Shown here: piece by piece, positions 44,155 through 52,855 of the stretch
How positions within the stretch are numbered: position 1 is the first letter of the stretch
How the letters are laid out: every line of letters begins with the position of its first letter
Source of the DNA: Anaerovorax odorimutans
GTDB lineage: Bacteria; Bacillota; Clostridia; Peptostreptococcales; Anaerovoracaceae
Direction: 5' to 3'
DNA length: 64,000 nucleotides
NCBI RefSeq assembly: GCF_024459955.1
Contig: NZ_JANFXK010000017.1
Span: 33,579-97,578, forward strand
Made by a program: the position numbers and the translations under genes
Notes under the pieces: generated by a model
What the model was told of the DNA's origin: nothing
Databases searched by the model: none
What the model saw: only the letters and a program-made list of their open reading frames with translations

Positions 44155-45147
44155 TCAAGTTCCCTTTCCGGGATTCTTCAATATCTCATCGTAAACATTG
44201 ACGGTATTTACCGAATCGCCGTTTTCATCTATAAAGGAAACATCCTGCAGTACTGAGTATTCTCCGTCACTGGCAATGACCTTTATCGGTACAAAGGTGT
44301 ATTCTCCGCTGGTCTGCCTCACCCTTACGCCCGGCTTTCCGCCTTTGGTGGTAATGCTGCTGCTCTTGGCGATCAGCCCGCTGTAGTCCCGGGAAACGAT
44401 CGTCGCCTCTTCGATCCGGCTCTTGGCAAAGGCCTTGTAATAACGGTTGGAACGGAAAATCACTCTCCACAGTTCCCCGTCCTCGGCAACGCTTTTTACC
44501 GTAGCCTCCACATCGCCTTCCGGCAGCTGGATCGTCACAGTATTGCCCGCCTCATATTTGGCTACGCTGGCCGCCTCCACCCAGCAGACCAGATACCAGT
44601 TATCGTTATCGCAAATCTTAAAAAGGGGTTCCCTTTTCAGCGTGCTTTTCCTTTTCGTATCTTCCGCTTCTATTTTTAAATCCTGAACCTTTTCATACTT
44701 AAGCTCGTCCATTGTCGCAGGTGAAAAATAATTCTCATACCCATCCGCGTAATAGCTTAGAATACCGCTGGACTGAGCCTTGCAGTCAGCTGTACGGACA
44801 ACATTGTCCGAAAGTCTGGTTATGATATCTTTGTAATCGGATTTGTCCTCTGCCGATTTATCGCTTTTTTCCTTATCCTCCGTAAGCTTGACGACCTTTG
44901 TTCCCTTTCTGATATGAATACCTTCATCGATCAGATAATCAAGGCTCCCCGCGCTCCCCGCTTCATATACGGTCTCTCCCCTGACAAAATAGCAGGTTGC
45001 CTCCTCCGTCACTTGCAGGGTCCCGGCTTTCAGGACCTCCGTGGTTTCGAAAATGCCTGTCACCTTAGGAATGATATAGATAACAACATATAGTATAATC
45101 AGCGCAAGAACAAATATATATATAGGTTTCCTGTTTTTTTTCGCCAT
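44155..45147 (-). CDS. HlyD-like membrane protein in the sepF cluster
   Basis: 330 aa. One N-terminal transmembrane segment (about 8-28) is followed by an extracytoplasmic part with lipoyl/barrel-sandwich-like segments (AGSAGSLDYLIDEGIHIRKGTKVVKL, and LVCWVEAASVAKYEAGNTVTI). The layout resembles HlyD-type adaptors but lacks a partner ABC transporter here. Clostridial relatives often precede yggS-sepF, hinting at an envelope or division role. It has its own promoter. Confidence 0.72.
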   Translation of the reverse strand: MAKKNRKPIYIFVLALIILYVVIYIIPKVTGIFETTEVLKAGTLQVTEEATCYFVRGETVYEAGSAGSLDYLIDEGIHIRKGTKVVKLTEDKEKSDKSAEDKSDYKDIITRLSDNVVRTADCKAQSSGILSYYADGYENYFSPATMDELKYEKVQDLKIEAEDTKRKSTLKREPLFKICDNDNWYLVCWVEAASVAKYEAGNTVTIQLPEGDVEATVKSVAEDGELWRVIFRSNRYYKAFAKSRIEEATIVSRDYSGLIAKSSSITTKGGKPGVRVRQTSGEYTFVPIKVIASDGEYSVLQDVSFIDENGDSVNTVNVYDEILKNPGKGT

Positions 45148-45166
45148 AATCTCTCTCCACTAGTAC

Positions 45167-45195
45167 ATTTTACACTAAATACATATTTCTTTCAA
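45167..45195 (-). promoter_or_regulatory. promoter of the hlyD-like/yggS/sepF/divIVA cluster
   Basis: Minus strand TTGAAA, 17-base spacer, TAAAAT, starting just after the trmD stop and about 20 bases before the ATG. Confidence 0.75.
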
Positions 45196-45199
45196 TGTG

Positions 45200-45943
45200 C
45201 TAGGCATCTAATTCCAATATTTTCTCCAATATTTTCTTTTCCTCTTTCGACAGAGAATGCTCCTCTTTTAAAAACCGGGCGAAAAGGTCGGGCCTTCTCT
45301 CTTTTGTCAGCAGCAGGGACTGTTCGAATTTCCACAGGTGGATCTTCTTGTGATCCCCGCTCACCAATACCTCCGGCACATGCATGTCCCGGTACTGCCT
45401 GGGCTTGGTGTACTGCGGGTACTCCAAAAGACCGGAGTAGATGGACTCGTCCAGAGCCGCGTGGCTGCTCTTTAAAACCTCCGGTATCATTCTCGCCACG
45501 GAGTCAATCAGTACCATGGCCGGCAGTTCTCCCCCTGTGAGAACATAATCGCCAATGGAGACTTCCTCCATATTCCAATAATCCAAAATGCGCTGATCCA
45601 CGCCTTCATAGTGGCCGCACAAAATCACCAGTTCCTCTTCCCCCGCCAGCTCCTGAATCATGGGCTGGTCGAGAATTTTCCCCCGCGGCGACATGTAGAT
45701 CGCCTTCTTTCCGCGGGCGCCCACGGCCTCCATGGCGCCGAACACCGGGTCCGCCAGCATAACCATACCGACTCCTCCGCCAAAGGGATAGTCATCGGCC
45801 TTGTGGTGTTTATCCGTGCTGTAGTCCCTGATATTTGTCAGCCGTATATCCAGCAGTCCCTTCTCGCCCGCTTTTCCCAGGATGCTGCTCTCGGTCACAG
45901 CCGTGAACATCTCCGGAAAAAGGGTCAAAACATCTATCTTCAT
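45200..45943 (-). CDS. trmD: tRNA (guanine-N1)-methyltransferase
   Basis: 247 aa. KIDVLTLFPEMF start, DDYPFGGGVGMVM and YVLTGGELPAMVLIDSVARMIPEVL (trefoil-knot SAM site, core LTGGELPAM). It methylates G37 next to the anticodon. It follows rimM by nine bases. Confidence 0.97.
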   Translation of the reverse strand: MKIDVLTLFPEMFTAVTESSILGKAGEKGLLDIRLTNIRDYSTDKHHKADDYPFGGGVGMVMLADPVFGAMEAVGARGKKAIYMSPRGKILDQPMIQELAGEEELVILCGHYEGVDQRILDYWNMEEVSIGDYVLTGGELPAMVLIDSVARMIPEVLKSSHAALDESIYSGLLEYPQYTKPRQYRDMHVPEVLVSGDHKKIHLWKFEQSLLLTKERRPDLFARFLKEEHSLSKEEKKILEKILELDA

Positions 45944-45952
45944 AACGCTCCT

Positions 45953-46450
45953 CTACAGGTCCAAAAGACCTTCCGGCAGTTTTACTTTCATTTTTCTGTT
46001 TTCCATATCAATGGAAATTACGAATTCCCTGACCGCAGGCAGCAGAATTTTCTTTCCGCCCGCAAGCTTGATCTCATAGAGATCCTGGGAGGTGTTCTGA
46101 AGTACGTCGCTCAGGCTCCCCAGAGGCTGATCTGCTTCATCCTCCACGGCAATTCCGATAAGATCCCGTACATAATACGTGTCTTCCGGCAGCCGGATCA
46201 GGTCGGACTCTAAAATCGACACGTCCCTGTTCTTCTGCGCTTCCGCCGCATTGCGGTCATCAATACCGGAAAGCCTGAGAATCACCACGTTTCCCTGATA
46301 GCGAACGTTTTTGATCTCGTAAGCTTCCTGGCCCACATATATGCGCTCCAGCTCTTCAAATTGTTCTTTTCTGTCGGTGTAGCAGTAAACCTTCACTTCG
46401 CCTTTCAGTCCCACTGCGTTGACGATTTTTCCAATTTTGATCTTTTCCAT
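45953..46450 (-). CDS. rimM: ribosome maturation factor RimM
   Basis: 165 aa. GKIVNAVGLKGEVKVYCYTD in the N-terminal barrel and a PRC-barrel C-terminus (YYVRDLIGIAVEDE, LPAVREFVISID). It assists 30S head assembly with S19. It sits between khpA and trmD in the conserved order. Confidence 0.96.
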   Translation of the reverse strand: MEKIKIGKIVNAVGLKGEVKVYCYTDRKEQFEELERIYVGQEAYEIKNVRYQGNVVILRLSGIDDRNAAEAQKNRDVSILESDLIRLPEDTYYVRDLIGIAVEDEADQPLGSLSDVLQNTSQDLYEIKLAGGKKILLPAVREFVISIDMENRKMKVKLPEGLLDL

Positions 46451-46480
46451 GCCTCTCCTCTAAAGTCACATAATATAATT

Positions 46481-46522
46481 GAGGCACATCCTTCCGCCTT
46501 TGGAAGCATGTGCCTTTTTTCT
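46481..46522 (+). terminator. hairpin with plus-strand T-tract between khpA and rimM
   Basis: GGCACAT-CTTCC pairs with GGAAG-ATGTGCC across one mismatch, followed by TTTTTT on the plus strand. All neighbouring genes run on the minus strand, so it would stop antisense transcription; on the minus strand it lacks a U-tract. Confidence 0.7.
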
Positions 46523-46540
46523 GCAACTGTTCTTTGTCAT

Positions 46541-46771
46541 TTACTGAACGATTTCGACTACGACTTTTTTCCCTGCTTTCGTCGCCGCCGCCTTGACGAC
46601 CGTGCGGAGCGCTTTGGCGATCCGTCCCTGCTTTCCGATGACCTTGCCCATATCTTCGGGCGCGACCTTGAGCTGGATCACAGTGGTCTTGCTTGCTGCG
46701 GATTCCGTAACCTCTACGGCATCCGGATTGTCAACAAGTGACTTCGCAATTGCGCTAACCAATTCTACCAT
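46541..46771 (-). CDS. khpA: KH-domain RNA-binding protein KhpA (YlqC)
   Basis: 76 aa. A single KH domain with the GxxG loop in GKVIGKQGRIAKALRTVVK. It binds RNA, usually with KhpB. It lies 17 bases after rpsP. Confidence 0.95.
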   Translation of the reverse strand: MVELVSAIAKSLVDNPDAVEVTESAASKTTVIQLKVAPEDMGKVIGKQGRIAKALRTVVKAAATKAGKKVVVEIVQ

Positions 46772-46788
46772 TAACTTTCACCGCTTTC

Positions 46789-47028
46789 TTATAAAATGCC
46801 AGTCTTCTTGAACAGGCTTCTAACGGTATCTGTCGGCTGTGCGCCGTCACCTAACCATTTTTTTGCTCTTTCTTCATCGATTTTGATGTCAGCCGGATCA
46901 GTCAGCGGGTTGTAGTAGCCGATCTCCTCGATGAATTTTCCGTCTCTGGGGCTGCGGGAGTCTGCAACAATGACTCTATAAAAAGGTTTCTTATGCGCAC
47001 CCATTCTCTTTAATCTGATTTTTACCAT
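46789..47028 (-). CDS. rpsP: 30S ribosomal protein S16
   Basis: 79 aa. [29 protein letters not shown] is the S16 signature (core [13 protein letters not shown]). It lies between ffh and khpA as in most Bacillota. Confidence 0.97.
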   Translation of the reverse strand: MVKIRLKRMGAHKKPFYRVIVADSRSPRDGKFIEEIGYYNPLTDPADIKIDEERAKKWLGDGAQPTDTVRSLFKKTGIL

Positions 47029-47116
47029 TTCTTCTTCCTCCTAAAATTCTTAATCTTTTCATATTTTAAACTCAAGTTTTCCCTGAATTAAAAGCATCTT
47101 TATCCTGTAAAAGCCC

Positions 47117-48457
47117 TTACATTCCCCGGAACATTCTGTTCATGCGGCTGTTCCCGCCTTTTCCGGAAAACTGTTTCATCATCTTTTTGGCTTCCCCATA
47201 GCGTTTTACCAGCGAATTGATCTTGCTCACCGGCTGCCCGCTGCCCGCTGCGATTCTGCGCCTTCTGCTGGCATTGAGGATGTTGGGATTTTCCCTTTCG
47301 GCCTTAGTCATGGACTGGATGATGGCTTCCATCTGTACGAATTCTTTTTCGCTCTGGGCCACATTGACGTTTTTCATGGCCGCCGAGTTCATCCCCGGCA
47401 TCATGCCCAGCAGCTTGCTGATTCCGCCCATCTTTTTGATCTGTCCCATCTGGTCCAGAAAGTCCTCTAAGGTAAACTGGTTTTTGCGGATCTTCTTTTC
47501 CAGGGCAGCAGCCTGCTCGTCATCATAGCTGCTTTCCGCCTGCTCGATCAAAGTCAGCATATCGCCCATTCCCAGTATTCGGCTGGCCATTCTGTCAGGA
47601 TGGAACGGCTCCAGCGCATCGAATTTTTCGCCCATACCCACGAACTTGATGGGTTTGCCGGTAACCTTTTTTGCGGACAGAGCGGCACCGCCCCGGGAGT
47701 CGCCGTCCATCTTGGTCATGATGATGCCGTCGATACCCAGCTTTTCATTAAAACCTTCGGCCGCGTTCACCGCGTCCTGACCGGTGAGAGCGTCTACCAC
47801 CAACAAAATTTCATGGGGTTTGACCGCCTTCTTGATCGTAACCAGTTCGTCCATCAGCGCTTCATCAATCTGCAGCCGTCCTGCCGTATCGACGATCAGC
47901 ACGTTGTATCCTTTAAGCTCGGCCTCCTTCATGGCAGCCAGAGCGATCTTTTCCGGTTCTCTGCAGTCCCTCATGGTAAAGACCGGCGTGTCCACGGCCT
48001 TTCCCACAACTTCCAGCTGGTCGATAGCCGCCGGGCGATAGATATCGCAGGCACAGAGCATCGGCTTTTTGCCGTTGTTTTTCAGGTAGTTGGCCAGCTT
48101 TCCGCAGGTGGTCGTTTTACCGGTACCCTGAAGGCCTACCATCAGCAGCACCGTGAAGCCTCTCGGGGAGTAGGTCAGCTTGCTGCCGGCCCCGCCCATC
48201 AGCTCAGTCAGCTCCCGGTCTACGATCTTAATGACCTGCTGCGCCGGCGTCAGGCTCTTCATGACTTCTTCACCCAGGGCCTTTTCCTTTACCGATGAAA
48301 CGAACTCTTTGACAACTTTAAAGTTTACGTCCGCCTCCAAAAGGGCCAGCTTTACCTCCCGCATCGCGTCGTTTATATCCGCTTCGGTAAGAGAACCCTT
48401 TCCTTTGAGGTTTTTAAAAACGCCCTGCAGTTTTTCCGATAATCCTTCAAATGCCAC
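47117..48457 (-). CDS. ffh: signal recognition particle protein Ffh
   Basis: 446 aa. NG GTPase domain (GLQGTGKTTTCGKLA, DTAGRLQIDE, TKMDGDSRGGAALS) and a Met-rich M domain (LLGMMPGM, ending RMNRMFRGM). It binds signal peptides and 4.5S/6S-type SRP RNA and targets ribosomes to FtsY. It starts 10 bases after ylxM. No SRP RNA gene was seen in the window. Confidence 0.97.
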   Translation of the reverse strand: MAFEGLSEKLQGVFKNLKGKGSLTEADINDAMREVKLALLEADVNFKVVKEFVSSVKEKALGEEVMKSLTPAQQVIKIVDRELTELMGGAGSKLTYSPRGFTVLLMVGLQGTGKTTTCGKLANYLKNNGKKPMLCACDIYRPAAIDQLEVVGKAVDTPVFTMRDCREPEKIALAAMKEAELKGYNVLIVDTAGRLQIDEALMDELVTIKKAVKPHEILLVVDALTGQDAVNAAEGFNEKLGIDGIIMTKMDGDSRGGAALSAKKVTGKPIKFVGMGEKFDALEPFHPDRMASRILGMGDMLTLIEQAESSYDDEQAAALEKKIRKNQFTLEDFLDQMGQIKKMGGISKLLGMMPGMNSAAMKNVNVAQSEKEFVQMEAIIQSMTKAERENPNILNASRRRRIAAGSGQPVSKINSLVKRYGEAKKMMKQFSGKGGNSRMNRMFRGM

Positions 48458-48467
48458 TTCCTACCTC

Positions 48468-48824
48468 CTATTGATCCAACTCGTCGATAATGGTCTTTAT
48501 GCTCTCCAGCCGACCGGTCAGATTTTCGTCCCGGCTCTCTTTTACCATTTGATCGATGATTACGTCTATCCGGTTAATGGCCTGTCTGCTTTTCTGAAAC
48601 TTTTCCACAAGCCGTAATTTCTTTTCATAGTCCAGCAGTGCTTTTTCCGCGTTTTTCAGCGCGTCGTGCACGCCCTGTCTGCTGATGGAAAACTCCTGTG
48701 CGATCTCGGAAAGCGACAGATTCTCTTCATGGTACAGTTCCATGACTTCCCGCTGTCTCTTTGTAAGCAGCTGCCCGTAAAAATCGTAAAGCAGGCTGGT
48801 CTGTGTGATCTCATCAAAATTCAT
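48468..48824 (-). CDS. ylxM: YlxM/p13-like DNA-binding protein
   Basis: 118 aa. A sigma-70 region 4-like HTH (LTKRQREVMELYHEENLSLSEIAQEFSISRQGVHDALK, recognition part SISRQGVHDALK) and a coiled-coil end. It modulates SRP in streptococci. The start with AAGGAGAACACC upstream was used. First gene of the ylxM-ffh-rpsP-khpA-rimM-trmD operon. Confidence 0.94.
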   Translation of the reverse strand: MNFDEITQTSLLYDFYGQLLTKRQREVMELYHEENLSLSEIAQEFSISRQGVHDALKNAEKALLDYEKKLRLVEKFQKSRQAINRIDVIIDQMVKESRDENLTGRLESIKTIIDELDQ

Positions 48825-48868
48825 AGGTGTTCTCCTTGCCGACAAGCTCCCTTGCTTGACACTTGGAT

Positions 48869-48897
48869 AGTTTATCGGAAATCGCGCCTCTTGTCAA
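48869..48897 (-). promoter_or_regulatory. consensus promoter of the ylxM-ffh operon
   Basis: Minus strand TTGACA, 17-base spacer, TAAACT, about 45 bases before the ylxM ATG. Confidence 0.88.
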
Positions 48898-48970
48898 GTG
48901 ATTTTAGTTGACACAATTGAAGAAAGCTTTAAATCTACGGAATGGCAGCCTTTCTGCAAGCGTCAAAAAA

Positions 48971-49020
48971 CAAAAAGGCAGCGCGCATCATTCCCTCTTC
49001 ATGCGCCCGCCTGTTTTTTT
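48971..49020 (-). terminator. terminator of the 76-aa Cys-rich gene
   Basis: GCGCAT and ATGCGC with outer AGGC/GCCT form a stem with a small internal loop. U-rich tails exist on both strands; the minus-strand one (TTTTTGTTTTTT) serves this gene. Confidence 0.8.
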
Positions 49021-49056
49021 CTTCCTTCCACGGTCCTTCGAGCTGCTGCTCAAATG

Positions 49057-49287
49057 CTACCCGTTTTCCTTCTGATCCTGCTCCATCTGCGCCTCGATCA
49101 AATAGTCCCACATAAAACCGCAGTCCTTGCATTTGGTCCTGTGACCGGTCTGAAACCCCGAACAGCCGCAGTCCACCTCCGCCAGTCCCTGTTCAACTTC
49201 CTTTTTCAGTTCCGGTATTACCAGAGCCTTGGCCGGAATCACCTTAATCAGATTTTCCGAGCCGCATCTATAACATTTCTTTCCCAT
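49057..49287 (-). CDS. small Cys-rich zinc-ribbon protein (76 aa)
   Basis: Three Cys pairs are visible: CYRCG (from residue 5), CGCSG (about 40) and CKDCG (about 53), consistent with one or two zinc ribbons. The central KALVIPELKKEVEQG is helical. There is no signal peptide. It is monocistronic and convergently separated from ffh's promoter region by a terminator. Function unknown. Confidence 0.72.
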   Translation of the reverse strand: MGKKCYRCGSENLIKVIPAKALVIPELKKEVEQGLAEVDCGCSGFQTGHRTKCKDCGFMWDYLIEAQMEQDQKENG

Positions 49288-49406
49288 ATTGGTACCTCCT
49301 CACTGTTAGCATAATTATACCCCACCTGCCTGGCATTAACCAGAAAATTTCGAATTCTTTCGTTTTATGCCGCAACTCTGCTCCTCATGTATCAAAAGTA
49401 CCCAAT

Positions 49407-49435
49407 TTGACAAAAAACGGAAGTATGGGTATCAT
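49407..49435 (+). promoter_or_regulatory. promoter of the acyl-ACP thioesterase gene
   Basis: TTGACA, 17-base spacer, TATCAT, about 70 bases upstream of the thioesterase ATG. The leader contains a GC-rich dyad (GGCGG...CCGCC). Confidence 0.78.
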
Positions 49436-49502
49436 GAAATTGTCTAAAAAGGCGGCAAGCCGGCGCTTATCCGTCACCGCCGCACAGAAAGGAGACTTTA
49501 TT

Positions 49503-50219
49503 ATGTTTCAGATACAGCGCACCGTGGGCAGCAGCCATCTGGATACAAACGGCACCCTGCGGCTCTCGGCTGCTGTGGACTTTATGCAGGACTGCTGCTG
49601 TTTTCAGCTGGACAGTGAAAAGCAGCTGACCGAGTATTTCCAAAAACATCATATAACCATGTTCCTCATCTCCCGCCAGATTGACCTGCTCAAACCGGCG
49701 TTTTATGGGGACAGGCTGTCCATACGCACTTCCATCTACCAGCTGCGCTCCTCCTACGGCTACCGCAATACCCTCATTTACAGCCAGTCCGGCGAGCTTT
49801 TGATCGCCAGCTACGCGGGAGGCGCTTTCGTCAGCCTTGACAAGGGCGGCTCTACGGTCATGCCCAGGGATATTCTGGCAACGGTTCCCCTGGACGCCAA
49901 ATTCCCGGATATGGAATATCTGCCGAGGAAAGTGGCCGTTCCCAAAGAATCCGCCGAGCGTACCTTTGAGCAGACACCGGTACTCCGCCACTATATCGAC
50001 CACAACCACCACGTAAACAACGCCCGCTACATCGACATCGCACAGGAATATCTCCCGGAGGATTTCACAGTCAAAACCTGCCGTATCGAATATAAAACAG
50101 CGGCAAAGTACGGCGACCAGATCATTCCGGTACGCTACCGCATGGCGCCCCGAATCTGGCTCATCTCCCTGCAGGGTACGGAGGGTCAGGTGTTCTCCAA
50201 TGTGGAATTCCGGGGATAA
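49503..50219 (+). CDS. acyl-[acyl-carrier-protein] thioesterase (FatA/FatB family)
   Basis: 238 aa, double hotdog fold. Helical segment AAVDFMQDCCCFQLDS, then MFLISRQIDLLKPAFYGD, and in the second hotdog DHNHHVNNARYIDIAQEYLP, which carries the catalytic Asn/His pattern N-x-H-V-N-N of acyl-ACP thioesterases. It releases free fatty acids from ACP. The start with AAAGGAGACTTTATT upstream was used; a longer in-frame version overlaps the promoter. Confidence 0.9.
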   Translation: MFQIQRTVGSSHLDTNGTLRLSAAVDFMQDCCCFQLDSEKQLTEYFQKHHITMFLISRQIDLLKPAFYGDRLSIRTSIYQLRSSYGYRNTLIYSQSGELLIASYAGGAFVSLDKGGSTVMPRDILATVPLDAKFPDMEYLPRKVAVPKESAERTFEQTPVLRHYIDHNHHVNNARYIDIAQEYLPEDFTVKTCRIEYKTAAKYGDQIIPVRYRMAPRIWLISLQGTEGQVFSNVEFRG

Positions 50220-50241
50220 AGGAATCCGGTGAAAGCCCTTC

Positions 50242-50574
50242 TCAGCCGATAAAGTGAAGCAATATCATATAGAGAATCGTTCCGCCAGCAATGCTCAGCA
50301 GGCTGTTGCGTTTCCAGGTATGGAGGCCGCAGATAGCCAGAATGGAGAGGATCTCCGGAAGTCCGAAGCTGCCGTGGAGGAAGTCCACATTGCGCAGACA
50401 GTACACCACCAGCAGCGCGATTACAGCGGGAGGCAGCACGCTTCCCAGATATTCTACGGTCTTTGGTACCTGCCGGTTTTCGGGGAAGAGTACGAAGGGA
50501 ACAAACCTGGTAACCATGACCCCGGCGGCCAGGGCCAGAATCATGATAATTACTTGTACGGTACTCATCGTCAT
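50242..50574 (-). CDS. azlD: AzlD family branched-chain amino-acid exporter subunit
   Basis: 110 aa, four membrane segments; VMVTRFVPFVLFPENRQVPKTVEYLGSVLPPAVIALL holds the AzlD core (quoted LGSVLPPAVIALLVVY). It forms the exporter with AzlC, whose stop codon overlaps this start by four bases. Confidence 0.92.
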   Translation of the reverse strand: MTMSTVQVIIMILALAAGVMVTRFVPFVLFPENRQVPKTVEYLGSVLPPAVIALLVVYCLRNVDFLHGSFGLPEILSILAICGLHTWKRNSLLSIAGGTILYMILLHFIG

Positions 50575-51299
50575 TTTTCCTCACCTGCCTTCTGAGAATG
50601 ATACTGCTTTGACAGCCTGCTTTTTCCGCAGAGCAGACTTACGGCCAGCAGAATCATCGCCGGGATAATAAAATTATCAGCGCCAAAAACAACCAGACTG
50701 ATTACTGAACAGAGCAGCCCAATCGCCGCCGGAAGGCGGTTTTCTTTTTCCCTCCATTGCTCCAGAAAGAGCACCACGAACAGCGCGGTCAGAACAAAGT
50801 CCAGCCCTTCAAGGTCGATCCTGATTAATCCGCCTAAAAGTCCGCCGGCAAAGGAAGCAATCACCCAGTAGGAGTAGTCCAGAAATGTGATCCAAAAGTA
50901 AAACCACTTTGCGCTGATGCCCTCCGGCGGCTCTTTGGTGCTGGTCAGGGAATAGGTCTCGTCGCAGAGGGCAAAGATCAGAAAATATTTGAGCCTTCCT
51001 GTGCCCGTGTATTTTTTCAGCATGGATATGCCGTAAAACAAATGTCTGGCATTGATGGTCAGACTGAGAATCAGAGCCTGAATGGGATTGAAAGCCGCAG
51101 TCAAAAGCGTCACCGCCACGTACTGGATGCTCCCGCCGAACACCACCATGCTCATGAGCAGCGACCAGCCCGCTCCGTATCCTTTGCTCGCCATCAGCAT
51201 TCCGTAAACCATCCCTAAAAACGCGAACCCGGTAAGAATGGGTACCGTATGGGGAAAAGCCGCTTTCAGCGCCGCTCGTTTTTCATGATTACCGCTCAA
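50571..51299 (-). CDS. azlC: AzlC family branched-chain amino-acid exporter subunit
   Basis: 242 aa, about seven membrane segments; FAFLGMVYGMLMASKGYGAGWSLLMSMVVFGGSIQYVAV includes the conserved FGGSIQYVAV, and INARHLFYGISM is the family signature. The start is a TTG overlapping the hydrolase stop (ATTGA). Exports leucine/valine-type amino acids with AzlD. Confidence 0.9.
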   Translation of the reverse strand: MSGNHEKRAALKAAFPHTVPILTGFAFLGMVYGMLMASKGYGAGWSLLMSMVVFGGSIQYVAVTLLTAAFNPIQALILSLTINARHLFYGISMLKKYTGTGRLKYFLIFALCDETYSLTSTKEPPEGISAKWFYFWITFLDYSYWVIASFAGGLLGGLIRIDLEGLDFVLTALFVVLFLEQWREKENRLPAAIGLLCSVISLVVFGADNFIIPAMILLAVSLLCGKSRLSKQYHSQKAGEEK

Positions 51300-51958
51300 T
51301 TTTCATTCACCGCCTCTTCAATAATTTTCGCTATTTTCCGGCTGTGCACGATATAGGACCCGTGGGATTCTCCCGGAAGGATCACCAGCCGGCTGCCCGG
51401 AATATGCTCCGCGATAAGACGCGTATGCTCCGCCCGTATCATGTCCCTCTGCCCTGCTGTCACCAAAACCGGAATATGGATCCGCCCCAATTCGTCTTTC
51501 GTTATATTGGGTTCTGTCAGCATCAGACGAATAGCCGGGTCTTTTTTAAAGACAAAGAGCAGCCGAAAGATTCCGTAGATAAAGGGTTTCAGGCCTTTCG
51601 GCTCTGTATTCGCCCCGCTGACGATCAGCGCGGATAAAAGCTGTGGATGCTGCGACGCGGCCAGCAGCCCGATAATGCCTCCGTCGCTGAATCCGAAGAG
51701 CACCGGCCTGTCCAGACCCAGCGTTTCAATAAAACAGGCCACGTCATCGGCCATATCCTGGTAGTGAAGCTCTGCAGTCCTGCTGCTTCCGCCGTGGCCC
51801 CTGCTGTCGGGGCGATAGACCGTAAAGTTCCGTTTCAGCAGCTCTGTGCTTTCATCAAATATAAAATGATCCTCCCCGTTGCCGTGCAGCAGCACAAGGG
51901 GAGGACCGCTTCCTTCTTTTTCATAAAACAGCTCTATGCCGTTCACTTCAATTTTCAT
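51296..51958 (-). CDS. alpha/beta hydrolase
   Basis: 220 aa, small alpha/beta hydrolase: LLHGNGED (oxyanion loop), RPDSRGHGGS, nucleophile elbow GFSDGG, GQRDMIRAEH (acid) and GESHGSYIVHS (His). The lid is short. It overlaps azlC by four bases and is therefore co-translated with the exporter subunits. A link between the hydrolase and amino-acid export, for instance release of amino acids from esters or amides, is speculative. Confidence 0.88.
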   Translation of the reverse strand: MKIEVNGIELFYEKEGSGPPLVLLHGNGEDHFIFDESTELLKRNFTVYRPDSRGHGGSSRTAELHYQDMADDVACFIETLGLDRPVLFGFSDGGIIGLLAASQHPQLLSALIVSGANTEPKGLKPFIYGIFRLLFVFKKDPAIRLMLTEPNITKDELGRIHIPVLVTAGQRDMIRAEHTRLIAEHIPGSRLVILPGESHGSYIVHSRKIAKIIEEAVNEN

Positions 51959-52028
51959 TGCTGACTCCGCCTTTCAGAGCTCTATTTTACACGATAAACG
52001 CCTGAAAGGGAAGTCCGGCTTCTGTTTT

Positions 52029-52454
52029 TTACAGGTTTTCAATGTGCGCTTTCAGCGCTTCTCTAAGGAACTCCGCGCAGCCGGGGACATCAGCGTCATA
52101 ATAGGCTTTAAAACGCTCATCCGCCGTATACATCTCCGCCAGTCCCAGATGCGCTTTCTTGCTGTAAGCCGGCCAGCTGTAACAGAGCCACTGTTTATGA
52201 AGTCCTGCGATCTTACGGCCTTCGGGTCCTGCTGGGAGCATTCCTCCTTTCACAGCGGCGGCAAGGCGCTCCCTGATCTCTGCTTCCGTACTTTGCATGT
52301 CCGCGTACTCCTCCTCGCTCAGTTTCATAAGCTTTTCCCGGCTTCCTTCCACCGCATCGGCTCCATAGCGCTGTCTCGACTCATCGCCGTATTTTTCTTC
52401 GTCGATTTTTATCCGCTCTCTTTTGAGGCCTTCAAACTTTTCCTGATCCGTCAT
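52029..52454 (-). other. internal in-frame start giving a stand-alone TipAS isoform
   Basis: Inside the MerR/TipA gene the ATG of MTDQEKFEGL is preceded by AAAAGGAGTGATAACC, a near-ideal ribosome binding site. The product would be 141 residues and consist of the TipAS domain only, which in Streptomyces is made abundantly and sequesters the ligand. Confidence 0.7.
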
Positions 52455-52793
52455 GGTTATCACTCCTTTTTCCTTTTTGATCGTCTTGCTCACATTGTCG
52501 ATCATTTTCTGAATCTGCTTTTTTTTCGTAAGGAGTTTTCCCAAGTGTTCTTCCATGATCCGCACCTTATCCTCAGCGGGCAGAGACAGGCTTTCCCGGA
52601 TCTCGGAAAGTCCCATTCCCATGGCTTTTTGCATCAGGATCTGCTGAAGCGCGTCCACTTCTTTTTCTCCGTAAATGCGATAGCCCGCCTGGCTGATCCT
52701 GGCCGGAGGCAGCAGCCCGATCTGATGATAGTAGCGCAGGGTTCTTGTACTGATGCCGGCCAGATCGGCCAGCTCTTTAACCGTATATTCCAT
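52029..52793 (-). CDS. MerR family regulator with TipAS ligand-binding domain
   Basis: 254 aa. N-terminal MerR winged HTH (YTVKELADLAGISTRTLRYYHQIGLL, core GISTRTLRYY), coiled-coil linker (about 75-112), then the TipAS antibiotic-recognition domain (GLHKQWLCYSWPAYSKKAHLGLAEMY, core HKQWLCYSWPAYSK). TipA binds thiopeptides and activates multidrug genes. An internal ATG at 52454 with AAGGAGTGATAACC upstream could yield the ligand-binding domain alone, as in Streptomyces TipA. Its promoter has the 19-base MerR-type spacer. Confidence 0.93.
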   Translation of the reverse strand: MEYTVKELADLAGISTRTLRYYHQIGLLPPARISQAGYRIYGEKEVDALQQILMQKAMGMGLSEIRESLSLPAEDKVRIMEEHLGKLLTKKKQIQKMIDNVSKTIKKEKGVITMTDQEKFEGLKRERIKIDEEKYGDESRQRYGADAVEGSREKLMKLSEEEYADMQSTEAEIRERLAAAVKGGMLPAGPEGRKIAGLHKQWLCYSWPAYSKKAHLGLAEMYTADERFKAYYDADVPGCAEFLREALKAHIENL

Positions 52794-52817
52794 GGTCGTC
52801 TCCTCCTTACAGACAGA

Positions 52818-52848
52818 ATTGTATGCCCTGACGCTGCGTAAAGGTCAA
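52818..52848 (-). promoter_or_regulatory. MerR-type promoter with 19-base spacer
   Basis: Minus strand TTGACC, 19-base spacer, TACAAT, with a dyad TGAC...GTCA in the spacer region. This is the over-long spacing MerR activators correct, so autoregulation is likely. Confidence 0.75.
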
Positions 52849-52855
52849 GAAGTTT

